From: Helicobacter japonicus
Lineage (GTDB): Bacteria; Campylobacterota; Campylobacteria; Campylobacterales; Helicobacteraceae
Direction: 5' to 3'
Assembly: GCF_000762845.2 (NCBI RefSeq)
Contig: NZ_JRMQ02000005.1
Location: forward strand, 1 to 64,000
Length of the DNA: 64,000 nt
Positions 1 through 8,632 of the stretch are shown piece by piece. The stretch's first letter is position 1. Each line of letters begins with the position of its first letter. The notes beneath the pieces are model-generated. The model ran no database searches. It worked only from the letters and a program-made list of their open reading frames with translations, and was not told where the DNA came from. The position numbers and the translations under genes were made by a program.

Positions 1-148
1 CTTTTATTGTAATTGTATTTATAATATTGAAGAGAAAAAAAGCCTAATTGGTTCACTTTCATAGTGAATTTATAAGGATTAAATTTTAAAGCTATAGGGT
101 TAAATGCGTATATCTTAAATCTCAAATTAAAGAAGTTCTATTTTGTTT
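1..148. other. Gene-free window edge with one weak hairpin
   Basis: No open frame of note. A 6-bp inverted repeat (TTCACT at 52-57 with AGTGAA at 63-68, 5-nt loop) lies downstream of the minus-strand anion-channel gene. It lacks a convincing T-run on that strand, so I do not call it a terminator. Confidence 0.3.
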
Positions 149-1108
149 TTACTCTTCTTTGCAAATTTCTCCACGAAAAATTGCTTGAATTGTTTTTATT
201 CCTACAAATATGATAATACAGGTTGTGAGTATAAGAGAAAAGAAACCTAAGAAATAATATAGCAAGATAGAGGTTTTTTCATATGCTACAAGGAGTGCTA
301 ATGTGAGGGCAGCAAAGGGAAAGGTAAATGCCCACCACGAGATAAAAAATTTAATTTTATAGAAGCTTTTTGCAAGGGCAAAGAGAATAAGGGCAAAAAT
401 GATGGCGATATTTAGAAGAATTTCAGCAAATAAATCAAATTCTCCATTGTTGATTCTAAGATAGCCTAGCATTGCAACAGCAGGAGGGGCAATAAAAATA
501 GCAAGTGTGGGGAGAAATTTTTGGGCTAACATTCCGTGAAAAATAATGCGATTAAATAAAATTGCCGTAAGGATAATCCAAAAAAAGATTCCTAAAGAAA
601 AGAAAAACATCAAGAGAGTGTGATTGGCAAATCCTACCCCAGCCGTTGTTACAAGAAGGTTTCCAACAACGGGAATAAACCAAGCAGGATTAGAATGCGC
701 AAATTCTATATCTTTGTTGAGCCAATAAGTAATGGCATAAAGGGCGATGAAGATTTGGAATCCTGCAGCGAGGAAAAAAAGTGTGCGAGAAAGAGGGGCA
801 ATGTTGTGAAATATATTTGAAAGAAGTAAAGCCGACATAGAGATTGTAGCAAAAAAATTGAGTTTTACAGGGTGAGTAAATTCACTCAAAATGGCTCGTG
901 GATATTTCAAAAATTTAAGCATATAAAAGCAAAAAATAATCAATGAAAGAGCTGAAACAATGACACAAAGAATCTGAAATAAAATAGGTGGAAAAGAAAG
1001 CACTTCAATAGCTTTTTTATAGTCTAGCGCAAGTCCTCCAAGCCCCATTGTAATAGCAAACATCATCACAGGAAAATATTGCAAACGAGATGGTTTAGTC
1101 TCTTCCAT
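149..1108 (-). CDS. SLAC1/TehA-family (TDT) anion channel or transporter
   Basis: 319-aa integral inner-membrane protein with about ten hydrophobic segments and almost no soluble part. The N-terminal segment (residues 11-30) has the Gly-rich FPVMMFAITMGLGGLALDY pattern, and residues 139-150 carry the SNPAWFIPVVGN element; both are typical of the TehA/SLAC1 family, whose members move small anions, organic acids or act in tellurite resistance. The substrate cannot be read from the sequence. The start is supported by a strong ribosome-binding site (AAGGAGGG, 5 nt before ATG). It stands alone, separated from the upstream minus-strand genes by a 138-bp gap. Confidence 0.8.
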   Translation of the reverse strand: MEETKPSRLQYFPVMMFAITMGLGGLALDYKKAIEVLSFPPILFQILCVIVSALSLIIFCFYMLKFLKYPRAILSEFTHPVKLNFFATISMSALLLSNIFHNIAPLSRTLFFLAAGFQIFIALYAITYWLNKDIEFAHSNPAWFIPVVGNLLVTTAGVGFANHTLLMFFFSLGIFFWIILTAILFNRIIFHGMLAQKFLPTLAIFIAPPAVAMLGYLRINNGEFDLFAEILLNIAIIFALILFALAKSFYKIKFFISWWAFTFPFAALTLALLVAYEKTSILLYYFLGFFSLILTTCIIIFVGIKTIQAIFRGEICKEE

Positions 1109-1246
1109 AACAACCCTCCTTATGGTTTGTAAGCATTAGAATCTATTTGTAAAATGTTAATTATACTTATTATTTACAATTATTGCTTAAATACAAAGAT
1201 ATTTTTGGCACAAAGTTATGAGGTTTTTAATTGTTGATTCTTGTGT

Positions 1247-2191
1247 TTATAGGATTTTATTTTGAAAATACATTTGCATTGCATCAATCTCATCAAGTAA
1301 AAAACCAGCTTGAAGGCGTGCTTGAATATTTAATGTTTTGGGAGTGTGATAAAAAGTGCGAAAATGTTGCAAAGTCGCCAAAAAATTTTGTGTTGTAGGG
1401 GAAGCACAGCTATATTTCCACCATTTATCACCCTTTTTTACATGTGAAATTTCATCACGCAAAATAATTGCCAACGCTTCAAGGAGTTGTGGTGTGGTTG
1501 TATGCTCAAATTCTTGCACCTTATGAACAATAAATGGATTGGAATCAAGCCCATTTGCTTCTAATCCTCGATGAAGCAAAGCCATTCTATCGCTTAAGTG
1601 AGAAGTTGCCTTTTGTGCATCAAAAAGTTGGCTATGCACCGGAAAGTTGCCATATTCATAACCTAATCCATTGAGGCACTCGCGCAGCAGGCGGAAGTGT
1701 AGTTCCTCCTCAAGTGCCACTATAAGCCAATCATAATAATAAGATGGCGGTAATCCTCTAAAGCGATACATTGCATCGAGGGCTAAATCAATCGCGCTAT
1801 ACTCGATATGCACAATAGAATGTAGGACTTTAGCGAGGCTTTGCTCACTCTTAATGTGCTTTGGTCGGCGGATTTTTGTGGGGTGAGTAATGGTGCAAAA
1901 TCCTGCATAAGATGGATTTTGAAGCGGATAGATGGGGACATTTTTATCATTTAAAAATTCAAGGTTAGATTCTAAAATTTGAGAATTTAACTCTTTGGTA
2001 GGTTTTGTGGCACTATGAGAATCTAAAATATGATGTTTTGAAATATGGGTAGATTCTAACATTTGATGAGATTCTAAAATACTCGCGGATTCTAAAGTAT
2101 CTTTGTAGCGCGTGGCAAATGCGTTTAATCGTGCGCATTTTTGTTCTGGTGTGCTGGCATTGAGTGTGTCAAAAAGCATATCAAAAAACAT
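1247..2191 (-). CDS. DUF455 ferritin-like protein
   Basis: 314 aa. The conserved part (about residues 105-314) has the DUF455/COG2833 signature: HIEYSA (128-133), EEELHF (161-166), HRGLEANGLD (about 208-217) and DEISHVKKGDKWW (246-258). The E/H pairs are the expected ligands of a ferritin-like di-metal centre; the enzymatic role of the family is not established. The N-terminal linker (about residues 33-76) is unusual: it repeats (I/M)LES-type units encoded by copies of one DNA heptamer (1967-2093). The start has AAGGG 7 nt upstream. It overlaps the 3' end of the upstream MFS gene by 11 bp, so the two are probably co-transcribed. Confidence 0.85.
   Translation of the reverse strand: MFFDMLFDTLNASTPEQKCARLNAFATRYKDTLESASILESHQMLESTHISKHHILDSHSATKPTKELNSQILESNLEFLNDKNVPIYPLQNPSYAGFCTITHPTKIRRPKHIKSEQSLAKVLHSIVHIEYSAIDLALDAMYRFRGLPPSYYYDWLIVALEEELHFRLLRECLNGLGYEYGNFPVHSQLFDAQKATSHLSDRMALLHRGLEANGLDSNPFIVHKVQEFEHTTTPQLLEALAIILRDEISHVKKGDKWWKYSCASPTTQNFLATLQHFRTFYHTPKTLNIQARLQAGFLLDEIDAMQMYFQNKIL
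1967..2093. repeat. Cluster of AGATTCT/AGAATCT heptamers inside the DUF455 gene
   Basis: Four exact copies (1967-1973, 2018-2024, 2051-2057, 2069-2075) plus one single-mismatch copy (2087-2093) within 127 bp. Most are followed by TAAAAT-like bases. They encode the low-complexity linker rich in ILES/MLES/ILDS. The same heptamer is over-represented throughout the window, and this is its densest point. Confidence 0.7.
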
Positions 2192-3329
2192 TTATGCCCT
2201 TTCTAGTGTGTATGTAAAAAATGATTGAAGTGAGGCTCACAAGCACGGCAAGGGAGATGATAAGAATCTGCCAACCAAATTCTTCAAAAATAAAAGATGA
2301 AAGATAAGAGCCAAGTGCGCCGCCTGTATAGTAGAAGCTCAAATACAAGCCACTTAATACGCCTTTGTGTTGTGTGCTCAGGGAGCTATTAAGTGCATTA
2401 AGCACGGAATGTGCGATAAAAGAACCAAAGCACATTACAAACATTCCCACATATACCCACGCAATAGAATCTATCAAAAATACGCACAACCCGAACGAAA
2501 ATACATTAAGGCTTATAAAAATTGTTTTTTCTTTGCCACCCCATAACCTCGTGATATGACTAGCTAAAAGTGAGACGACAATCCCCACACTATACCCTAG
2601 ATAGAGTCGCCCAATCTCGTTTTGACTGATATGTGGGAAAATATCCCTCGCGTGAAAAGGAAGCGTGTTAAGTGCAGCTTGAAAGCTAAAAAACATTACA
2701 AAAACACTGCCTAAGATAATAAGCGAGGTTGTGTTGGTGAGAAAAGGAAGCATTTGTTTGAAAGAGATTTTTGAAAGAATCTGTTGTGTTGTGCCAATCC
2801 AAATTAATGTAAAAAAACCTCCCAAAATCAAAGATATACCAAGAATGATAAAGCATATTTGCCACGAAAATATTTCTGTGAGATATGCCCCGCCCATTCT
2901 GCCAACTAAGCCCCCAGCAATCGTAGAGGCGATGTAAATACTGACATTAAATTGCAAGGAGAAGCTTTGTAAGCGTGTGAGAATGGTTAAAAGGGTCGTA
3001 AGAATCGCCGGAAAAAAGAGAGATTGTATAAAACGCAGATATAAAAAAAGCTGCAAATTATCGCACCAAGCAAGGAGAATTTGAAAACCTCCTGCAACAA
3101 GCAAAGAAAATGCAAGAATTATTTTAGGCTGATTGTTTTCTAAGAAATATCCATAAAAAAGTGGTGCAAATGCCATAGGCAAAAGTGTAATGGAGATAAT
3201 TGCTGAAGCACTTTGTGTGGAGGTATGAAATTCTTGTGCCAAAAGAGGCAAAAGCGGTTGCGGGATATAAACACTTGAAAGCGTTGCGATTGCTATATAA
3301 ACAATGCTAATTATCGCTTTTGCGCCCAT
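2181..3329 (-). CDS. MFS transporter (drug/sugar-efflux type)
   Basis: 382 aa with about twelve transmembrane helices in two halves, the size and layout of a 12-TM major facilitator. Near the N terminus SSVYIPQPLLPLLAQEF and later LLPMAFAPLFYGYFLE resemble the first helix and the helix 2-3 loop of drug/H+ antiporters of the AraJ/YbcL type; the substrate is unknown. The start codon has no clear Shine-Dalgarno; an AT-rich TATAAA lies directly upstream. It overlaps the DUF455 gene downstream and follows pgk by 16 bp, suggesting one transcript. Confidence 0.85.
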   Translation of the reverse strand: MGAKAIISIVYIAIATLSSVYIPQPLLPLLAQEFHTSTQSASAIISITLLPMAFAPLFYGYFLENNQPKIILAFSLLVAGGFQILLAWCDNLQLFLYLRFIQSLFFPAILTTLLTILTRLQSFSLQFNVSIYIASTIAGGLVGRMGGAYLTEIFSWQICFIILGISLILGGFFTLIWIGTTQQILSKISFKQMLPFLTNTTSLIILGSVFVMFFSFQAALNTLPFHARDIFPHISQNEIGRLYLGYSVGIVVSLLASHITRLWGGKEKTIFISLNVFSFGLCVFLIDSIAWVYVGMFVMCFGSFIAHSVLNALNSSLSTQHKGVLSGLYLSFYYTGGALGSYLSSFIFEEFGWQILIISLAVLVSLTSIIFYIHTRKGINVF

Positions 3330-3345
3330 TTTTATACTTTAAAAT

Positions 3346-4554
3346 TTACTTATGCTCGAGCACCTCAAAAGCAGGGAGGATTTTTCCCTCAAGAAGCTCC
3401 AAACTTGCTCCACCTCCTGTAGAGATAAAGCTCATATTATCACGTTCTCCTGCTTTATCTATTGCATCAGCAGTATCCCCACCACCTATGAGACTAAAGG
3501 CATAGGTATCACTCACAGCGTGAGCTAGATTAAATGTTCCACGCGAGAAAGCTTGTATTTCATAAATACCGAGCGGACCATTCCAAATAATTGTTTGAGA
3601 ATCTCGCACCACCTCACTAAAGAGCTTGCTTGTCGCAGGTCCCATATCTACTGCCATAAAGCCCTCTGGAATATCTTGTGCGGGAGTAATCTTAATATTG
3701 CGATGTTCTTTTATATCATCGGTGCTTACCACATCTACGGGAAGATAGATTTTGACCTTTCCTTCCCTTGCTTTATCAAGTATTTTTCGTGCATCACCTA
3801 CTAAATCATCTTCCACGAGAGATTTTTGCATATCAAAGCCTCGTGCTTTAAGAAAAGTATTGCTCATCGCACCACCTATAATAATTTTATCCACAACATT
3901 AAGGATATTATGCAAAAGAGCAAGTTTTGAGCTAACTTTACTTCCACCAACGATAAGCAACACAGGTTTGAGCGGATTTGCCATAGCTTTAGCAAATGAA
4001 TCTATTTCTTTTTTAAGGAGCAGTCCTGCTACTCGCTCTTTAGCATATTTGGCAATACCACAAGTGCTTGAATGAGCACGGTGACTTGTCCCAAAGGCAT
4101 CATTGACATATATATCACAGAGTGAAGCGAGTTTAGCAGAGAGTTCATCATCATTTTTTTCTTCTCCCTCATAGAATCTGATATTTTCAAGTAAAATTAC
4201 ACTGCCACTCTCACTTTGTTGTTGTAAAGATTCTACATTTTCTATGCTCTCTGCAAAAGCTATATCTCGCCCCAAAAGGCGTTCTACACGTTTAAGCACG
4301 TGTTTAAGCGAAAATTCCGCACTTCTTCCTTTAGGGCGTCCCAAATGGCTTACAAGGACAATATTTTGCGCGTGATTATCAATGCAGTAGTTGATAGTTG
4401 GCAGTGCCTCACGGATACGTGTGTCATCTGAAATATCAAAATCCTCATCCATTGGTACATTAAAATCCACACGAATAAGCACTCTTTTATCTTTTATTTC
4501 AATATCTCGCACACTTTTTGTATTTTTCATAAGTTCAATGCCTGTTTCTTTCAT
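3346..4554 (-). CDS. pgk: Phosphoglycerate kinase
   Basis: 402 aa, the normal length for bacterial PGK. It transfers phosphate from 1,3-bisphosphoglycerate to ADP in glycolysis, or the reverse in gluconeogenesis, in the cytosol. Family features: RVLIRVDFNVPMD near the N terminus, HLGRPKG, LLENIRFYEGEE, the GGSKVSSKLALL segment and the C-terminal IGGGDTADAIDKAG plus ISTGGGASLELLEGK nucleotide loops. The first ATG is chosen because AGGAG lies 7 nt before it; the internal Met at codon 9 has no such site. No gap gene is adjacent. It has its own candidate promoter in the 40-bp gap after the FAD oxidoreductase. Confidence 0.98.
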   Translation of the reverse strand: MKETGIELMKNTKSVRDIEIKDKRVLIRVDFNVPMDEDFDISDDTRIREALPTINYCIDNHAQNIVLVSHLGRPKGRSAEFSLKHVLKRVERLLGRDIAFAESIENVESLQQQSESGSVILLENIRFYEGEEKNDDELSAKLASLCDIYVNDAFGTSHRAHSSTCGIAKYAKERVAGLLLKKEIDSFAKAMANPLKPVLLIVGGSKVSSKLALLHNILNVVDKIIIGGAMSNTFLKARGFDMQKSLVEDDLVGDARKILDKAREGKVKIYLPVDVVSTDDIKEHRNIKITPAQDIPEGFMAVDMGPATSKLFSEVVRDSQTIIWNGPLGIYEIQAFSRGTFNLAHAVSDTYAFSLIGGGDTADAIDKAGERDNMSFISTGGGASLELLEGKILPAFEVLEHK

Positions 4555-4583
4555 TAAACTGCTCCTTGAGAAAGTTTTATGCT

Positions 4584-4592
4584 ATTTTAGCA
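4584..4592 (-). promoter_or_regulatory. Extended -10 promoter of pgk
   Basis: On the minus strand the sequence is TGCTAAAAT, a TGn-extended -10 in the epsilonproteobacterial style, about 30 nt upstream of the pgk ATG. It is embedded in the short palindrome TGCTA-AAA-TAGCA. Confidence 0.5.
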
Positions 4593-4594
4593 GT

Positions 4595-5746
4595 TTAAAT
4601 ATTAAACTCTACTGCAAGCAGTTCAAGAATCTCATAGATATTGTCAATTTTACCGCCCATAATTATGCAAAAGCCTTTTAGTCCATAATCCTTTGCAAAC
4701 ACAATAGGTCTGCCATCATCAATTTCATTTTGAATCTGTAAAGTTTTTATCTCATAAAGCGAATCTCTATAATCTAAAGATTCTAATAGTGGCATATAGC
4801 GTCTGCAATCAGCCAACATAAGTGGAAAATTGCTTTTTGCCTTCTGCTTAAAAGCATTGAGTGTTGCATAAGGGTTATAAGATTCTATGGCATTAGAATC
4901 TTGCCAAGCAAAATGCGGTGTATATCGCACGTGGCTTAGAGTATAGCATTGCTTTGGTGGGTAGGGCATAAGAGAGAAAAATGCTCCGTCCATAATTGTT
5001 ATAGCCATATTTTTAAGGGCAGGAGGTATATTTACCAAAGCCATTTCTGTCATTTCGTATTTGAGTGGTAATAATGGTAAATGTGAGCGTTTGAGTAAGC
5101 TGTTTATCCCAGCATAAGTGCAGTTTAATATTAAAGGTGCATAGAGATTCCTAGAATCTGTTTGCTGTATTTTGTTTTGCTCTGTATATGGGGTAATCGC
5201 AACGTATAAACCCTTTTTATCCTCTTTCACATAAAGAGATTGAGTGTTTGTGGCTATTTCTATATGTTTGCAATCAAGATTATCCCTTAGCATTGCGCGT
5301 AAGATAGTAGCATCAAATGCGTATTCACGCACGCAAAATACATCACTTATAAAATTAGGATTAAACATTGCTTTAATATGATAGGGAGCAGATTGTATAT
5401 AAATATTAAATTGTTTAAAAAGTCTATAAAATTGTGTGCTAGAGGTTTTTGAGCCAATATTTGCAATCGCATAATATTTTTGAAAATCATCTTTGATAGA
5501 TTCTTTAAAATCCCTGCAGAAAGTTTGAAAATGACGCGAGCTGCTTATAGCTGTGCTAAGGCTACGTGGGTAGTGGTAGCCATTATGCACGCGAGCTTGA
5601 TTATTGATACTTGCGTGCAAAAGCAAATCTTTTTCTTGTTCAATGAGCAAAATAGATTGAAACTTTTGCTTGAGATAAAGCGCAATATATGCACCAAAGA
5701 ATCCGCCACCGATAATGATACAATCATATGTGTTGTGTTTTGGCAT
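4595..5746 (-). CDS. FAD-dependent oxidoreductase (DAO-like)
   Basis: 383 aa with an N-terminal Rossmann dinucleotide fold: CIIIGGGFFGAYIALYL (residues 9-25) followed by LLIEQEKDLL, the acidic residue expected to bind the FAD ribose. ARVHNGYHYPRS follows, and the C-terminal FCIIMGGKIDN would close the FAD site. This is the architecture of D-amino-acid-oxidase-like flavoproteins; the substrate is not evident. It is the last gene of a four-gene minus-strand cluster (8507 to 4595) with two glycosyltransferases and a Gfo/Idh-type oxidoreductase, so I infer a role in modifying a sugar or a glycan-linked substrate. It is 10 bp from the preceding gene. Confidence 0.8.
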   Translation of the reverse strand: MPKHNTYDCIIIGGGFFGAYIALYLKQKFQSILLIEQEKDLLLHASINNQARVHNGYHYPRSLSTAISSSRHFQTFCRDFKESIKDDFQKYYAIANIGSKTSSTQFYRLFKQFNIYIQSAPYHIKAMFNPNFISDVFCVREYAFDATILRAMLRDNLDCKHIEIATNTQSLYVKEDKKGLYVAITPYTEQNKIQQTDSRNLYAPLILNCTYAGINSLLKRSHLPLLPLKYEMTEMALVNIPPALKNMAITIMDGAFFSLMPYPPKQCYTLSHVRYTPHFAWQDSNAIESYNPYATLNAFKQKAKSNFPLMLADCRRYMPLLESLDYRDSLYEIKTLQIQNEIDDGRPIVFAKDYGLKGFCIIMGGKIDNIYEILELLAVEFNI

Positions 5747-5756
5747 TATATGACTT

Positions 5757-6644
5757 TCAAATAGCTTTACTATGGGCTTGTGCGAGTAGATTGAGCGTTG
5801 TTTGAGAGAAATTTAAGTGCCTTTTATAGTCGTGTCTATTTTCACACATATCCTTAAAATTTTTAAGTGCAAAGTTAAGATTATTACTCTCATCAAAGAT
5901 TGGTAATATTTTATCTTGTAAGGGCGTTTGTTTTATAATATATACTTGTAAGGGATTTTGTGAAAGCATATCAATATGGAGTGTAAAATCCTGCGTTTGA
6001 ATACTTAAAATCCGCTTTTTCTCATTTGAAAGTAATGAACAGAGAATCTTTAGTGGAATCTGCCTCTTGCCTTGTTGTGCGTAAAGACTAAGTAACGCAC
6101 TTTGTTTTTTAGAATCTAAAAACTTGCACTCTTGCACACAGAGATTCTCTAATAAGCCAATCTCTTGCATTAAGGCAAACACACTCAAATAATGCACGCC
6201 AATGACTTCTAACACACTCTCATTTTCATAGAAATTACCATATTGTGTGATTGTCGCTTCAATGGCTTGTATTTGAGCTTTGTCATCTTGCAACATTTGC
6301 ATAGCATAGAGGATAGATTGTGAAAGTGTATAAATATAATCTGTAAAGAAAATCTTATTATGCGCCTTTGAGAGTAATTGCAAAGTTTTAAACTCATCTT
6401 GTGTAGCGCAGCTTGGCTTTTCAACAAAGACATTGCAGTGATGTTCTAAAGCGAGTTTTGAAAGCATAAAATGTGAAGCAAGTGGCGTGGCAATAAATGC
6501 AGATTCTGCCTTGTTTAATGCTTGTTTGAGAATCTGCTCTTGCGTATCACTGCCAAAAATGCCACATATTTCATAATGCTTTTGTATGTATGAATGCAAA
6601 ATCTTGCCCCAATAGCCTCTGCCTATCAATACTGCCTTTTGCAT
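5757..6644 (-). CDS. Gfo/Idh/MocA-family oxidoreductase
   Basis: 295 aa, slightly short for the family (about 330-350). The N-terminal nucleotide-binding loop is LIGRGYWGKIL (GRGYWG, residues 8-13), then IATPLASHF (51-59) and VFVEKPSC (72-79), the EKP motif whose lysine is catalytic in many relatives. A central DYIYTLS and a C-terminal beta-domain follow. Members oxidise or reduce sugars with NAD(P). The start has a strong AAAGGAGGAG ribosome site. It sits between a GT2 gene (9 bp upstream) and the FAD oxidoreductase, which points to nucleotide-sugar or glycan biosynthesis. Confidence 0.85.
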   Translation of the reverse strand: MQKAVLIGRGYWGKILHSYIQKHYEICGIFGSDTQEQILKQALNKAESAFIATPLASHFMLSKLALEHHCNVFVEKPSCATQDEFKTLQLLSKAHNKIFFTDYIYTLSQSILYAMQMLQDDKAQIQAIEATITQYGNFYENESVLEVIGVHYLSVFALMQEIGLLENLCVQECKFLDSKKQSALLSLYAQQGKRQIPLKILCSLLSNEKKRILSIQTQDFTLHIDMLSQNPLQVYIIKQTPLQDKILPIFDESNNLNFALKNFKDMCENRHDYKRHLNFSQTTLNLLAQAHSKAI

Positions 6645-6653
6645 ACTCCTCCT

Positions 6654-7421
6654 TTATTTTCTATGTAAAAGCTTATATAAACGCCAAATTTCACTCAAAT
6701 AAATGCGCGAGAGTGAAAAGATTTTGACTTTAGATTCTGTTGTTTCATCTTCCCATTTGACCGCAATTTCTTTAATAGGCAAACCTTGATATTGCGCTAT
6801 GATAAGCATTTGTGCGCAATAAAACCAGCTTTTATCCTCATTACACAAATTTTTAAGCCTTTCAGCAATATAGGATTGATAAAACTTAAAGCCACACATT
6901 GCATCGCTAAATGTCGTTTTGAGCGCAATTTTTACAATACAATTTAGCCCCCTTGAGAGTATTTCTCTTGTCAAACTTCTCCCAATAACTTGAGAATCTT
7001 GCAAAAGCCTAGAGCCGACAATAATCTCTACTCCATTGCATAGATTTTCATATACTTCTTTTAAATGATATAAATCCGTTGATAAATCTAAATCCATATA
7101 ACCAATGAAAGAACAAGGCTCACTTCTTGCAGCATTGTGCTTTATCGCGCTTCTTAAGGCTAAACCAACACCTTTTTCCTCTAAGCGTAAATACTCTACA
7201 CAAGAAAAGGTAGAACTTGCCTCTTTGTTGAGATTCTCACATAATGTCTTTGCAAGTTGTGGTGTAGAATCTGTTGAGCCATTATCTACAATGCTAAGGA
7301 TATGGGGGATTTTTTCTGCTCTCAAAAAGCAAATGGCTTTTTGTATGCCATTTTGTAATCGTTTTTCTTCATTTAAAACAGGAATGATGATATTTAAAAT
7401 TGCATTCTTAGATTCTATCAT
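6654..7421 (-). CDS. GT2 family glycosyltransferase
   Basis: 255 aa, a compact GT-A enzyme. IIIPVLNEEKRL (11-22) and VDNGSTDST (45-53) bind the nucleotide sugar; MDLDLSTD (109-116) holds the metal-binding acidic motif, and GSR (136-138) follows as in polyprenyl-phosphate (DPM1-like) glycosyltransferases. No transmembrane segment is evident, so it is probably a peripheral cytoplasmic enzyme. Its ATG overlaps the stop of the upstream, phase-variable glycosyltransferase by 4 bp (ATGA), so translation of the two is probably coupled; when the upstream frame is broken, this gene may be less well translated. Confidence 0.9.
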   Translation of the reverse strand: MIESKNAILNIIIPVLNEEKRLQNGIQKAICFLRAEKIPHILSIVDNGSTDSTPQLAKTLCENLNKEASSTFSCVEYLRLEEKGVGLALRSAIKHNAARSEPCSFIGYMDLDLSTDLYHLKEVYENLCNGVEIIVGSRLLQDSQVIGRSLTREILSRGLNCIVKIALKTTFSDAMCGFKFYQSYIAERLKNLCNEDKSWFYCAQMLIIAQYQGLPIKEIAVKWEDETTESKVKIFSLSRIYLSEIWRLYKLLHRK

Positions 7422-8507
7422 TGCAGCACCTTTTGTATGTTTTTTTCTTGAAAATCAAGCACGACAGAGCTTTTTTCGTCTATGATTTCATAGGGTGTCG
7501 TATCTTTTAGCCTTAAAAGCACGATACGTACATATTCACCAATGATTGAAAGCATTAAAAATAAGCCAATATTCATTGCCACCATATAGAGCGAAGTAGA
7601 AGTCCAGCCACTTGCGATAGAGGGGAGAAAGAAAAAAGCACAGAGGATATAGAGTGCATAGAGTGCGTTTCCACAAGCAAGGAGCAGACACATACAAGTG
7701 CCAAGCCTTAAAAGCTTGTAAGATTCTCCAAAGATTATATCAAGTCCAAGAAAGAGCGAATCTAAAAACTTTCTTTTTGGTGAATGCGAGGGCGTATAGG
7801 GATATTCATAAATATTGAGTGTTGCATCAAAATGTAATAGTCTTAAAAGTTTAATGTCGTGGTGATTTGATAAAAGCGTGTGGATAACCTTGCGTGAAAT
7901 GACACAAAACTCACTATAATCCTCTCTTACTCTTTCACCAAAGAGTGCAAGTGTTTTGTAAAAAAGCTTCGAGCCTATTTTTTGCATAAAGCTTTGAGGC
8001 TTGACTTTTCTTGTGGCAATCACCATATCATAGTTTTGTGCAAGTGTAAGCATAGCGAGGCAATCATCAAGGCTATCACTTGATAAATCCATAAATAATA
8101 AATAATCGCCAATGCAGTTTTGCAAAAAAATCTCATATTGCAATGAGCCGAGATTCTCATAACTCCCAACAGGAGAGATAATCTCCAGAATCCGCACATT
8201 TGCCACAGAGCTAAGAAGTGTATCTATATGAGAATTTTTTGTGAGATTTTTCGCGTTTGCATTATCACTTGAATCTATGCTATCGGGGGGGGGGGGTAGT
8301 AATATATTCCTTTTTAGCATATTTTTTATTATTTGGTGTATTGAGGCTCAAAATAGGATTTAATAAGAGAATCTCAAAATATGCAAACCTCTGTTTCAAG
8401 CGCAGGCTTAAAGCTTTAAGTGAATCTGTGTTGATATGTTGATTTAAAAGTGCTATGGAGATGACGCGATGTTTATCAAGAATCGGTGATGTAAAATTCT
8501 CTTGCAT
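7418..8507 (-). CDS. Phase-variable GT2 glycosyltransferase with C-terminal membrane helices, currently out of frame
   Basis: The gene begins at the ATG at 8507 (AAAGG 5 nt upstream) and reads about 74 codons to a tract of twelve C (coding strand; 8285-8296), where the present length leads to a stop at 8280-8282. The rest (to 7418) is open in another frame. Eleven or fourteen bases in the tract would join both parts into a 362-aa protein. That protein resembles ArnC/GtrB-type transferases: a GT-A domain including LLFMDLSSDSLDD, then two hydrophobic segments and GEYVRIV near the C terminus, a membrane-bound polyprenyl-phosphate glycosyltransferase layout. The first part is weakly conserved. 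The start at 8320 inside the second part has no ribosome site and would lack the N-terminal half. I read the gene as OFF in this sequence. Confidence 0.75.
8285..8296. repeat. G12 homopolymer (contingency tract in GT2 gene)
   Basis: Twelve consecutive G on the plus strand, inside the coding region of the minus-strand glycosyltransferase. Slippage by one base changes the frame; 11 or 14 restores a full-length reading, and 12, as seen here, breaks it. Confidence 0.9.
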
Positions 8508-8555
8508 AAAAGCCTTTCTATGAAATCTAAGAAATTTTTAAATTGCCTTGCATTT

Positions 8556-8564
8556 ATTGTAGCA
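8556..8564 (-). promoter_or_regulatory. Extended -10 promoter of the glycan cluster
   Basis: Minus-strand TGCTACAAT, a TGn-extended -10, in the 125-bp divergent gap between the GT2 gene and hypF. Transcription would start about 40 nt before the ATG at 8507 and cover the genes down to the FAD oxidoreductase. Confidence 0.5.
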
Positions 8565-8617
8565 TAGAATATTGAGAAATAAAAGTCTTTTATAGAAGAT
8601 TTTGATTTGAGAAGAGG

Positions 8618-8626
8618 TGTTATACT
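8618..8626 (+). promoter_or_regulatory. Extended -10 promoter of hypF operon
   Basis: TGTTATACT, an extended -10 box ending 6 nt before the hypF ATG at 8633. A start point 6-8 nt downstream would fall on or next to the ATG, so the mRNA may be leaderless. Confidence 0.5.
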
Positions 8627-8632
8627 TTGTAT

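Noticed and set aside
7418-8320. Separate 300-aa glycosyltransferase starting at 8320
   Set aside because: No ribosome site at that ATG, and the upstream 74 codons join it by a single-base change in the G12 tract; better read as one phase-variable gene.
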